Positions 44,076 to 51,158 of a stretch of 64,000 bases of DNA are shown piece after piece. The stretch is from the NCBI RefSeq assembly GCF_044458865.1, contig NZ_JBITIH010000026.1, positions 1 through 64,000 of the forward strand, in the 5' to 3' direction. Position 1 is the first letter of the stretch. Each line of letters starts with the position of its first letter. The notes beneath the pieces were generated by a model. The model was not told the origin of the DNA. It was given only the letters and a program-made list of their open reading frames with translations, and ran no database searches. Source of the DNA: Micromonospora_G sp044458865 (GTDB lineage Bacteria > Actinomycetota > Actinomycetes > Mycobacteriales > Micromonosporaceae). The position numbers and the translations under genes are program-made.

Positions 44076-45086
44076 TCACTGTCCGGTCAGGCGTTCGGTT
44101 CGCCGTCGCTGGGTCGGGGGTGTCACCGGCCCCCGGGACGGCGTCGGTCGCCCCGGTTCGCCGTACCCCCGCCCGGCCATCTCGGCCAGCCACGACAGCG
44201 TGTCCTCCGGGGTCATCGCCGCCGCCTGCAGCCACTCGAAGACCACCGTATAGCGGTCCAGTTCGTCGCGGTCGTTGAGCACCTGGTTGGTGGAGTGTCC
44301 CTCGATCGCCAGCGTTTCCGGATCCTGCGGATCGGCGAACCGGTAGAGCGAGAAGCCGGTGTGCGGCATGTACCAGTTGGCCACCCGGGCGTCCCTGGTC
44401 AGCACCTGCAAGGTCACATTCGGCAGGGTCGCGAGCTTGCAGAGCTGGTTGAGCTGCGCCCGTACGACCTCCGGCGGTCCGGCCCGACGACTCAGCGCGG
44501 ACTCCTCCAACACCGCGGAGTAGCGCGGTGGGGCCACGTCTCGGACAAGGAGCGACTGCCGGGACATCCTGGCCTCGACCTCGGTCTCCGGATCGTCCAC
44601 GTCCGACCCGGCGTCGGCGGTGTGGCTGCCCAGCGGGCGGAAGGAGACGATCCGGGTACGGGCGTACTCCCTGGTCTGGAGTAGTCCGGGAACGACGAAG
44701 GGACTGTACTCACGGATGTCCGCGCAGCCGGCCTCCAACTCGGCGAAGCTGCGCTGACGTGGGGTCATCGCCCGGTACGAGCGCAGCCAGCTCCGTACGT
44801 CGCCCGCCTCGCGGGTGATCGCTTCGAGTTCGTCGCGCAACGGTCCGGTGACCCCGTAGAGCTCCAGCAGGTCGCGTACGTCGCGCGGGTCGGGTCGACT
44901 GCGGCCGTTCTCCAGTCGGGAGAGTTTCGACGCGGACGCCCAGCCGATCTGTTCGATGACCTGGTCACCGGTGAGTCGGGCGGTCTCGCGTAGGCGGCGT
45001 AGCTCCAGGCCGAGTCGGCGTCGGCGCAGGTGCGGGCTCGGCGGCGTACCTTTTGGTTGGGCCGGGTTGGGTTGAGCTGGAGGCAA
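44076..45086 (-). CDS. XRE family regulator with DUF5753 (WhiJ/AbaA-ORFA-like)
   Basis: A 336-aa protein. The N-terminal helix-turn-helix (LRRLRETARLTGDQVIEQIGWASASKLSRLENG, about residues 25-60) is followed by the DUF5753 domain, which includes YSPFVVPGLLQTREYA, ARMSRQSLLVRD and WYMPHTGFSLYRFADP. Paired with DUF397 downstream, this is the standard two-gene regulator module of actinomycetes. The start is uncertain; TTG 45086 is the reading used and a shorter start near residue 20 is possible. Confidence 0.9.
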   Translation of the reverse strand: MPPAQPNPAQPKGTPPSPHLRRRRLGLELRRLRETARLTGDQVIEQIGWASASKLSRLENGRSRPDPRDVRDLLELYGVTGPLRDELEAITREAGDVRSWLRSYRAMTPRQRSFAELEAGCADIREYSPFVVPGLLQTREYARTRIVSFRPLGSHTADAGSDVDDPETEVEARMSRQSLLVRDVAPPRYSAVLEESALSRRAGPPEVVRAQLNQLCKLATLPNVTLQVLTRDARVANWYMPHTGFSLYRFADPQDPETLAIEGHSTNQVLNDRDELDRYTVVFEWLQAAAMTPEDTLSWLAEMAGRGYGEPGRPTPSRGPVTPPTQRRRTERLTGQ

Positions 45087-45105
45087 CGGGTCCTCGCTCT
45101 CGATC

Positions 45106-45161
45106 GTGTCGTGCCCGGCGGTTGCCGGGCACCGTGTCGAGCCCGGCGGTTGCCAGGCGAT
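45106..45161. repeat. Imperfect 28-bp tandem repeat in the XRE/ArsR divergent region
   Basis: GTGTCG-x-GCCCGGCGGTTGCC occurs twice (from 45106 and 45134). Copy 1 also forms a GTGCCCGGC/GCCGGGCAC hairpin (45111-45132). It could be an operator region for the XRE gene. Confidence 0.6.
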
Positions 45162-45248
45162 GACCGGTTCAGACTGCCCCCCACGGTCAGTATGCCGGTC
45201 GTCGCGCTCCGCCGACGAACCGTGCGCGGCGTGTCCTAGAAAGGATCT

Positions 45249-45272
45249 CTTTCCAAAGAAAGCTTTTGAAAG
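45249..45272. promoter_or_regulatory. Candidate ArsR-family operator
   Basis: Two half-sites CTTTCCAAAG and CTTTTGAAAG, each nearly palindromic, four bases apart, in an AT-rich patch just 14 bp before the ArsR gene start. This suggests autoregulation. Confidence 0.55.
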
Positions 45273-45286
45273 CTACGCTTCCGCCC

Positions 45287-45877
45287 ATGCCGCAACCGGC
45301 CGTCGGGGACATTCGGGACCCACGGATGCTGCGTGCCATGGCCCACCCGCTGCGGCTGCGCATCCTCGACGCGGTGGCGTTCTGTGGCTCGGCCACCGCC
45401 ACGGAGGTCGCCGAGCAGGTCGGCGAGAGCACGGCGAACTGTTCCTGGCACCTGCGCCAACTGGCCCGATACGGCTTCGTCGAAGAAGCCGGCGGAGGCA
45501 CCGGGCGTCAACGACCCTGGCGGATCGTGCTGGACCGGCACCGCTGGGGCCTCGGTGGTGCGGATTCGACCCGGGTGGGGCAGGCCGCCCACCAGGTTCT
45601 CCTCGACGTCGAATACCAGGCGTTGCGCGAGTGGCTGGGCAACCGGCACGAGGAATCCCCACAGTGGCGCGGCGCGGGCTTCCTCACCCAGGCGGTCGGC
45701 TGGTGTACGGCCGCGCAACTCGCCGAGATCGGGGCGGCCATCAACGAGGTGCTGACCCGCCGGCTACCCGACCCGATCGACCCCGAAGCTCGACCCCTCG
45801 ATTCGCGACCGGTCCGCTTCATTGCCTGGGGCGTGCCGGCTCGGCCATCCGAGCCGGCCACCGCCGACGACGGCTAG
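45287..45877 (+). CDS. ArsR-like winged helix-turn-helix regulator
   Basis: A 196-aa protein whose first 80 residues are a winged helix (DPRMLRAMAHPLRLRILDAV, TATEVAEQVGESTANCSWHL), followed by a beta-wing (GTGRQRPWRIVLDRHRWGL) and a helical C-terminal domain. It matches the ArsR/HTH_20 type regulators next to MFS efflux genes. ATG 45287 is the start; the in-frame TTG at 45266 lies inside the operator. The MFS gene starts 34 bases after its stop, suggesting one operon under self-control. Confidence 0.88.
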   Translation: MPQPAVGDIRDPRMLRAMAHPLRLRILDAVAFCGSATATEVAEQVGESTANCSWHLRQLARYGFVEEAGGGTGRQRPWRIVLDRHRWGLGGADSTRVGQAAHQVLLDVEYQALREWLGNRHEESPQWRGAGFLTQAVGWCTAAQLAEIGAAINEVLTRRLPDPIDPEARPLDSRPVRFIAWGVPARPSEPATADDG

Positions 45878-45911
45878 CGCCGTTCCCCGTGCACGAAGGG
45901 ACCCCCTCGTC

Positions 45912-47177
45912 ATGCGTGCCATCCTCCGCCGCCCCGACTTCCGACTCCTCTTCGGAGGGCTCGTCGCCAGCATGGTCGCCGAGTCGATCCTGCTCCTCGC
46001 GCTGGCCATCTGGGTCAAGGACCTGACCGGTTCCGACGGGATGGCCGGAGCCACCGTCTTCGCGATCGTGGCGCCCATGGCGCTGGCGCCACTGGTCGGC
46101 TGGATGGTGGACCGGTACCCTCGGCGGCCCTTCTTCATCGGCGTCAACCTCTGCACCGCGTTCCTGCTCACCCCGCTCTACGCCGTCCAGGATCGGGGTG
46201 ACGTGTGGATCATCTACGGGGTCGGCGCCCTCTACGGGCTCTCCTACATCGCGCTCAGCGCCACCCTGATCGGATTGATCAAGGAGATTGTCCCGGGCGA
46301 CCTGCTGGCCGAGGCGAACGCCACCCTGCAAACCGTCAAGCAGGGGCTGCGTCTGGTCGGTCCGCTGGCCGGCGCGGCGCTCTACGCCGGGTTCGGCGGC
46401 TGGGCGCTGGCCACGCTCGGCGCGCTGGGCTTCCTGGCCGCAGCCGCCGCGGTCAGTCGAATGCGGGTACGGGAGTCTGCCCCCTCGCCCGCCCAACCGC
46501 GCTGGCTCGCCGAGATCGGCGCCGGCGGACGGCACATGCTCGGTGACCCGGCACTGCGTCGGGGAGTGGTCGGCACCTCGTTGACCATGCTGGTGCTCGG
46601 GTTCAGCGAGTCACTGATCTTCGCGTACGTCGACCGGGGGCTCGGCCACCCGCCCGCCTTCGTCGGCGTGCTGTTGACCGTGCAGGGGGTCGGCGGTCTG
46701 CTCGGCGGCCTGTCGTCCGCCACGATCGTGGGGCGCCTGGGCGAGGTCGGGGCCCTGGCCACCGGGGTGGGGATCTTCGCGCCGGCGGTGCTCGCCCTGG
46801 TCCACCCGAATCTCTGGCTCGGGTTCGTCGCGATGGTGATGGCCGGCTTCGCGCTGCCGATCGTGATCGTCTCGCTCAACACGCTGACCCAGCGGCGTAC
46901 CCCGGTGTTGCTGGTCGGCCGGGTCGCGGCGGCCTCCGAGGCGGTGGTCAGCGGTCCGCAGTCGCTCTCCATCGGGCTCGGCGCGGTGCTGGTCGGCGCG
47001 GTCGACTACCGCCTGCTCTTCGCGCTGATGGCAGCGGCCATGCTCGCCGTGGCCCGCTACCTGTGGTTGGGACGTCGCCTTTCCCCACCGTTGGCGCCCC
47101 GGCCCGCGCCGCTCGACGACGCGCTCCCGGAGGTCCGGATCCCCACCGCGACCCCCACCCCTGAGCCCACCGCCTGA
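45912..47177 (+). CDS. MFS transporter
   Basis: A 421-aa major facilitator with about 12 transmembrane segments. Visible features include the loop 2-3 motif GWMVDRYPRRPF and a cytoplasmic loop after TM6 (SRMRVRESAPSPAQPR). It belongs to the short MFS type found with ArsR regulators, probably drug efflux. ATG 45912. The C-terminal tail is Pro/Thr-rich (RIPTATPTPEPTA) and ends in a 13-bp tandem repeat that includes the stop codon. Confidence 0.9.
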   Translation: MRAILRRPDFRLLFGGLVASMVAESILLLALAIWVKDLTGSDGMAGATVFAIVAPMALAPLVGWMVDRYPRRPFFIGVNLCTAFLLTPLYAVQDRGDVWIIYGVGALYGLSYIALSATLIGLIKEIVPGDLLAEANATLQTVKQGLRLVGPLAGAALYAGFGGWALATLGALGFLAAAAAVSRMRVRESAPSPAQPRWLAEIGAGGRHMLGDPALRRGVVGTSLTMLVLGFSESLIFAYVDRGLGHPPAFVGVLLTVQGVGGLLGGLSSATIVGRLGEVGALATGVGIFAPAVLALVHPNLWLGFVAMVMAGFALPIVIVSLNTLTQRRTPVLLVGRVAAASEAVVSGPQSLSIGLGAVLVGAVDYRLLFALMAAAMLAVARYLWLGRRLSPPLAPRPAPLDDALPEVRIPTATPTPEPTA

Positions 47178-47186
47178 GCCCACCGC
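47161..47186. repeat. 13-bp tandem repeat at the MFS stop codon
   Basis: CTGAGCCCACCGC occurs twice in direct succession (47161-47173, 47174-47186); the second copy contains the TGA stop (47175-47177). Confidence 0.9.
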
Positions 47187-47214
47187 CTGATCCTGCCCGC
47201 CGGCCGCACCCCTG

Positions 47215-47275
47215 GTCGATCATGAAGTTGGCGGCGTGACACGCCGGGGGGCGGAGCGCCAACGTCATGATCGAC
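47215..47275. repeat. 19-bp inverted repeat (GATCATGAAGTTGG type)
   Basis: GTCGATCATGAAGTTGGCG pairs with the complementary arm at 47257-47275 with one mismatch and a 23-base loop. It lies between convergent genes and probably ends both transcripts. From memory, similar GTCGATCATGAAGTTG elements occur in many copies in Micromonosporaceae. Confidence 0.7.
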
Positions 47276-47306
47276 AACAGCGGGCGGGACGGCCGGGCGG
47301 GGTGGC

Positions 47307-47558
47307 TCAGCTGGTGGGGGCGGAGGCGGCAGCCAGACGGGCCTTGACCTGGGTGATCGACGGGTTGGTGAGGGCGGTGCCGTCGGGGAAGAGGACCGTG
47401 GGCACGACGGCGTTGCCGCTGTTCACGCTCATCACGTACTGCTCCGCCGCCGGGTCCTGCTCGATGTCGACGACCTGGTAGGCGATCCCCTCCCGATCAA
47501 ACTGTGACTTGAGCCGGTGGCAGTATCCGCACCAGGACGTCGAGTACATGGTCAGCAT
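47307..47558 (-). CDS. mrx1: Mycoredoxin / glutaredoxin-like protein
   Basis: An 83-aa glutaredoxin fold with the WCGYC active site (YSTSWCGYCHRLKS), the cis-Pro region VVPTVLFPDGT, and NPSITQVKARL at the C-terminus. In actinobacteria this protein uses mycothiol rather than glutathione to reduce mixed disulfides; mshB in this window supports mycothiol use. ATG 47558 follows GGAGG with eight-base spacing on the minus strand. It is divergent from uvrD2, as in mycobacteria. Confidence 0.93.
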   Translation of the reverse strand: MLTMYSTSWCGYCHRLKSQFDREGIAYQVVDIEQDPAAEQYVMSVNSGNAVVPTVLFPDGTALTNPSITQVKARLAAASAPTS

Positions 47559-47635
47559 GATCAGGTCCTCCAGATGTTCGTCGATCGACAGGCTAACCGC
47601 TGTAACGCCGGAGCCGGCTGCGATGATTCCTAGCT

Positions 47636-49849
47636 GTGGCGGTTGACTCAAGCGCGGAACGGGTGCTGGCCGGACTCGATCCCGAGCAGCGCGCCGCGGT
47701 GACGGCGGTCGCCGGCCCGGTCTGCATCCTGGCCGGCGCCGGCACCGGAAAGACCAGGGCGATCACGCACCGGATCGCGTACCGGGCGCTCTCCGGCGAG
47801 ATCGCCGCCCGGCATGTGCTCGCGGTCACCTTCACCGCGCGGGCCGCAGCCGAGATGCGGGCCCGGCTCACCGCGCTCGGCGTGGGTGGCGTCCAGGCCC
47901 GTACGTTCCACGCGGCGGCGTTGCGCCAGGTCCGCTACTTCGCGCCCCGGCTGCTGGAGGGGCGGCCGATGCCGGAACTGCTCGACAGCAAGGTGCGCCT
48001 GGTGACCCTGGCCGCCGCCCGATCCGGGTTGCGGACCGACCGGGCCGCCGCCCGGGACCTCGCGGGCGAGATCGAGTGGGCCAAGTCGTCGCTGGTCGAG
48101 CCGGCGGAGTACGTGGTGGCCGCGGCCAAGGCGCTGCGGGAGACCCCGCACGAGCCCGCCCGGGTGGCCGAGGTGTTCGCCGCGTACGAGCAGATCAAAC
48201 GCGCCAACGGGGTGATCGACTTCGAGGACATGCTCCGGGCGGCGGTCTGGGGCATCGAGGAGCACCCGGACGTCGCCGAGCAGGTACGCGCCCAGTACCG
48301 GCACTTCGTCGTGGACGAGTACCAGGACGTCAACCCGCTGCAGCAGCGGCTGCTCGACGCCTGGCTCGGCGGGCGGGACGACCTGACCGTGGTCGGCGAC
48401 GCCAGCCAGACCATCTACTCCTTCACCGGGGCGACCTCGGGATACCTGGTCGACTTCCCCCGTCGCCGCCGGGATGCGGTGGTGGTCCGGTTGGTCCGGG
48501 ACTACCGCTCCACCCCGCAGGTGGTGGGGCTGGCCAACGCGGTGATCCGGCAGGCCCGGGGTACCGAGGCGCAGCTACGGCTGGAACTGGTCGGGCAGCG
48601 GCCACCGGGCGCCGAACCGGACCTGCGGATCTTTCCCGACGAGCCGGCCGAGGCGGCGGCGGTCGCGGCCCGCTGCCGGCAACTCGTCGCCTCCGGCACG
48701 CCGGCACGGGAGATCGCCGTGCTGTTCCGTACCAACGCCCAGTCGGAGGCGTACGAGAAGGCGCTGGCCGAGGCGGAGGTGCCGTACCTCGTACAGGGCG
48801 CCGAGCGGTTCTTCGAGCGGACCGAGGTGCGCCAGGCGATGATCGCGTTGCGCTCCGCCGTGCGCTCGACGCCGGCCGGGACGCCGCTGGTCCAGGCCGT
48901 GGTGGACGCGCTGGCGGCGGTCGGCTGGGCCCGCGAGCAACCCCCGCCGGGAGGTGCGGCCAGGGAACGCTGGGAGGCGCTCGCCGCGCTGGTCCAGCTC
49001 GCCGAGGAGTACGCGAGCACCCCCAAGCTCCTCCCCCTGGGGGATGCCACCGTGGCGAGCGGTGAGGCTGCCGGTCGTACGGTGGCGGGCGACCCGGTCG
49101 GCTGGGTGGAGCGCGCGGTGTCGCTCGCCGAGTTCGGCGAGGAGTTGCAGCGGCGGGCGACCCAGCAGCACGTACCGACCGTGGACGGGGTCACCCTGGC
49201 CTCCCTGCACTCGGCGAAGGGTCTGGAGTGGGACGCGGTGTTCCTGGTCGGGCTCGCCGACGGCACCCTGCCCACCACGTACGCGAAGACGGCCGAGCAG
49301 GTCGAGGAGGAGCGGCGGCTGCTCTACGTCGGAGTGACCCGGGCCAGGGAATGGCTCTGGTTGTCGTACGGCTCGGCCCGCTCGCCCGGCGGACGGCCCC
49401 GCCGACCGTGCCGCTTCCTGCCGCAGTTCGACCGTTCCGGCGGGGTGCGGGACACGCCCACCACCGCCGAGGGTCGGAAACCCGACTCTCGACGTCATCG
49501 GGTCGTCTCCTGCCGGATCTGCGGGGCGACCCTGCTCGCCGGGGTGGACCGCAAGCTGGGGCGGTGCGCGGACTGTCCGTCGGATCTCGACGACGAGCTG
49601 TACCGGCGGCTGTACGACTGGCGTGCCCGGGTCGCCAGCGCCCAGAAGGTCCCCGCGTACGTGGTGTTCACCGATGCGACCCTGACCGCGCTGGCCGAGC
49701 GGCGTCCGGTGGCGCCGGACGGGCTGTTGGCGATAGCCGGCATCGGTCCCCGCAAGCTGGGCCTGTACGGCGAGGCGGTGCTCGCACTCGTCGGTGGCGC
49801 GACGGTGGACGAGTTGGCCCCGGAAAAAACTTCGGTAATCGAGCCGTAA
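47636..49849 (+). CDS. uvrD2: ATP-dependent DNA helicase UvrD2
   Basis: A 737-aa SF1A helicase. Walker A is AGAGTGKTRA (about 35), motif II VVDEYQDVNP (about 225), motif III GDASQTIYSFTGA, later motifs LHSAKGLEWDAVFLVG and YVGVTRARE. The C-terminal region carries the UvrD2 tetracysteine (CRIC and CADC, about 625-645) followed by an HRDC domain (residues about 655-725). This layout is the actinobacterial UvrD2, which is essential in mycobacteria. GTG 47636. Its stop overlaps the whiB7 promoter region. Confidence 0.95.
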   Translation: MAVDSSAERVLAGLDPEQRAAVTAVAGPVCILAGAGTGKTRAITHRIAYRALSGEIAARHVLAVTFTARAAAEMRARLTALGVGGVQARTFHAAALRQVRYFAPRLLEGRPMPELLDSKVRLVTLAAARSGLRTDRAAARDLAGEIEWAKSSLVEPAEYVVAAAKALRETPHEPARVAEVFAAYEQIKRANGVIDFEDMLRAAVWGIEEHPDVAEQVRAQYRHFVVDEYQDVNPLQQRLLDAWLGGRDDLTVVGDASQTIYSFTGATSGYLVDFPRRRRDAVVVRLVRDYRSTPQVVGLANAVIRQARGTEAQLRLELVGQRPPGAEPDLRIFPDEPAEAAAVAARCRQLVASGTPAREIAVLFRTNAQSEAYEKALAEAEVPYLVQGAERFFERTEVRQAMIALRSAVRSTPAGTPLVQAVVDALAAVGWAREQPPPGGAARERWEALAALVQLAEEYASTPKLLPLGDATVASGEAAGRTVAGDPVGWVERAVSLAEFGEELQRRATQQHVPTVDGVTLASLHSAKGLEWDAVFLVGLADGTLPTTYAKTAEQVEEERRLLYVGVTRAREWLWLSYGSARSPGGRPRRPCRFLPQFDRSGGVRDTPTTAEGRKPDSRRHRVVSCRICGATLLAGVDRKLGRCADCPSDLDDELYRRLYDWRARVASAQKVPAYVVFTDATLTALAERRPVAPDGLLAIAGIGPRKLGLYGEAVLALVGGATVDELAPEKTSVIEP

Positions 49850-49885
49850 AACCGTTTGCCCTCGCCCCCGGATGAGGAATAGCCT
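49847..49885 (+). promoter_or_regulatory. whiB7 promoter with WhiB7-type AT element
   Basis: An AT-rich TAAAACC (including the uvrD2 TAA) lies just before a -35-like TTGCCC (49856-49861) and an 18-bp spaced -10-like TAGCCT (49880-49885). An AT element 3 bp upstream of -35 is the known WhiB7-dependent promoter feature, so autoactivation is plausible. Confidence 0.55.
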
Positions 49886-49974
49886 CAAGGCACACCTCGC
49901 GAGCTGGGGCTTTCGCCCTGCTCAAGTGGGGTGACGACATGTTGGTAACGAGTGTGAGACAGGAGGCGAGACCA

Positions 49975-50259
49975 ATGGAGATCTACCTGAACGAGCGACC
50001 GTCGGTGCAGCCGACTGTGCTCGCGCCGGTGTGGACGGACAGGACTCTGCTCTCCGTCTGCACTCCGTTGATTCCACAGGCGTACCAGGCTCCGGTTCAA
50101 GCCGAGCTGGTGCAGGCCGCCCTGGTCCAGGCCGAGCTGGTCCAGGCTGCCGTGTCCGCCGGAATCAATGGCACCAGTGGCTTCACGGGCGAAGGCATCC
50201 ACCTGAGCAAGAAGCGGATGGATGTTCGCGGTGTTCCACCTCGAGGAAGGCCGGTCTGA
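49975..50259 (+). CDS. whiB7 leader peptide (uORF), 94 aa
   Basis: A short open frame between the whiB7 promoter and terminator, with AGGAGG (49961-49966) and an ATG at eight-base spacing. Its centre has four pentapeptide repeats APVQA, ELVQA, ALVQA, ELVQA (50089-50148). Its TGA stop (50257-50259) lies inside the first hairpin of the antiterminator. This is what is expected of a ribosome-sensing leader: translating ribosomes would cover the antiterminator and allow termination, while ribosomes stalled by antibiotics would favour whiB7 readthrough. Known whiB7 genes use uORF attenuation; the repeat content here is unusual. Expression is inferred. Confidence 0.75.
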   Translation: MEIYLNERPSVQPTVLAPVWTDRTLLSVCTPLIPQAYQAPVQAELVQAALVQAELVQAAVSAGINGTSGFTGEGIHLSKKRMDVRGVPPRGRPV

Positions 50260-50286
50260 TCTACAGACCACCGGCTCACCTCGAGG
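50239..50286 (+). promoter_or_regulatory. Candidate antiterminator in whiB7 leader
   Basis: CCTCGAGG at 50239-50246 can pair with the second CCTCGAGG at 50279-50286, enclosing GGTCTG/CAGACC (50253-50269) and GCC/GGC pairs. The right arm covers the first bases of the terminator stem (50283-50286), so the two structures compete. Confidence 0.5.
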
Positions 50287-50326
50287 CCGCGGAACCCGCT
50301 TACCGGGATCCGCGGCCTCAGTTTTT
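50283..50326 (+). terminator. Rho-independent attenuator before whiB7
   Basis: GAGGCCGCGG/CCGCGGCCTC (10 bp) with a 17-base loop, followed by AGTTTTT. One of the most T-rich terminators of the window, 67 bases upstream of whiB7. Confidence 0.9.
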
Positions 50327-50393
50327 GTATCGCCACAAGTACGTAGGAACAGCGATCCACGAGATCGAAGCGCGAGAGAGAGGTGACCGGGCG

Positions 50394-50759
50394 ATGAGTC
50401 TGGCGTTGGCCCCGCTTGACCTGAGTGTCGAGCTGGAGGCGAATCTGCCCTGCCGGAAGTTCGACCCCGACCTGTGGTTCGCCGACTCGCCCACCGAGCT
50501 GGAGCTCGCCAAGTCGCTCTGCGGGGACTGCCCGCTGCGCGTCGAGTGCCTGGCTGGTGCGGTGGATCGGGCGGAGCCGTGGGGCGTCTGGGGCGGCGAG
50601 ATCTTCGAGCGTGGCGCGGTCGTTCCGCGCAAGCGGCCCCGGGGCCGTCCGCGTAAGGAGGACGTCGCACGGGACGTGATGTTGCGGGTCGAGGCCGAGG
50701 CGCGGTTGGCGGCCGATGGGCTGTCCGAGTCGCGTGGTGCTGTCCGGTTGGCGGCCTGA
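50394..50759 (+). CDS. whiB7: WhiB7 transcription factor
   Basis: A 121-aa WhiB-family iron-sulfur protein. Four cysteines (LPCRKFD, then SLCGDCPLRVECL) bind the cluster, GVWGG is the WhiB turn, and RGRPRK is the WhiB7-specific AT-hook. It partners with the primary sigma factor SigA to activate antibiotic resistance genes. ATG 50394 with a purine-rich AGAGAGAGG upstream. Regulated by the leader described above. Confidence 0.96.
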   Translation: MSLALAPLDLSVELEANLPCRKFDPDLWFADSPTELELAKSLCGDCPLRVECLAGAVDRAEPWGVWGGEIFERGAVVPRKRPRGRPRKEDVARDVMLRVEAEARLAADGLSESRGAVRLAA

Positions 50760-50850
50760 CATGAACCCGATCGAGGTGTACGCCGGCACCCTGCCGGTAC
50801 CGAACGTCTATCCGAACACCGTGAGCAGAAATCCTGTGGGAGTTGAAGAG

Positions 50851-51000
50851 ATGTATCTGATCCACGAAGCGTTGTCCCGGGTCCGAATGCGACGGCCTCA
50901 GGCCGGTCGTCACACCACGCGCACTGAGGCAACCCGATCCGCCCGTGTCATCGCGATCGAGGCCCGCCGTCGGGCCGCCCGCGATCTGGGCTCCTTCTAA
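50851..51000 (+). CDS. Small basic protein downstream of whiB7, 49 aa
   Basis: The sequence begins MYLIHEALSRVRMRRPQAGR and ends in a basic alpha-helical tail (RVIAIEARRRAARDLGSF). A ribosome site GGGAG precedes ATG 50851. An in-frame ATG at 50761 would give 79 aa, but the short form resembles widespread actinomycete small proteins starting MYLIHEEL-. Function unknown. Followed by a terminator. Confidence 0.65.
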   Translation: MYLIHEALSRVRMRRPQAGRHTTRTEATRSARVIAIEARRRAARDLGSF

Positions 51001-51007
51001 TCGTTGA

Positions 51008-51040
51008 AGCGGTTGCGCCCGAGCATCGGGCGCAACCGCT
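51008..51040 (+). terminator. Terminator after whiB7 small protein
   Basis: AGCGGTTGCGCCC/GGGCGCAACCGCT, a 13-14 bp stem with a short loop, directly after the stop of the 49-aa gene. Confidence 0.8.
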
Positions 51041-51080
51041 GTACACCATCCCGCTGGTCGGTTCCCGACCAGCCTGACGA

Positions 51081-51127
51081 ACAAGAGCGGATCCGGGTGC
51101 CACTGGCGCACCCGGATCCGCTCTTGT
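51081..51127. terminator. 20-bp perfect inverted repeat
   Basis: Arms of 20 bp (51081-51100 and 51108-51127) around a seven-base loop, between the convergent whiB7 unit and the ABC1 kinase gene; ends in TTGT. One of the longest perfect stems in the window. Confidence 0.85.
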
Positions 51128-51158
51128 CATGTGTGACCGGCTGTCCCGGCCGTCGGGT

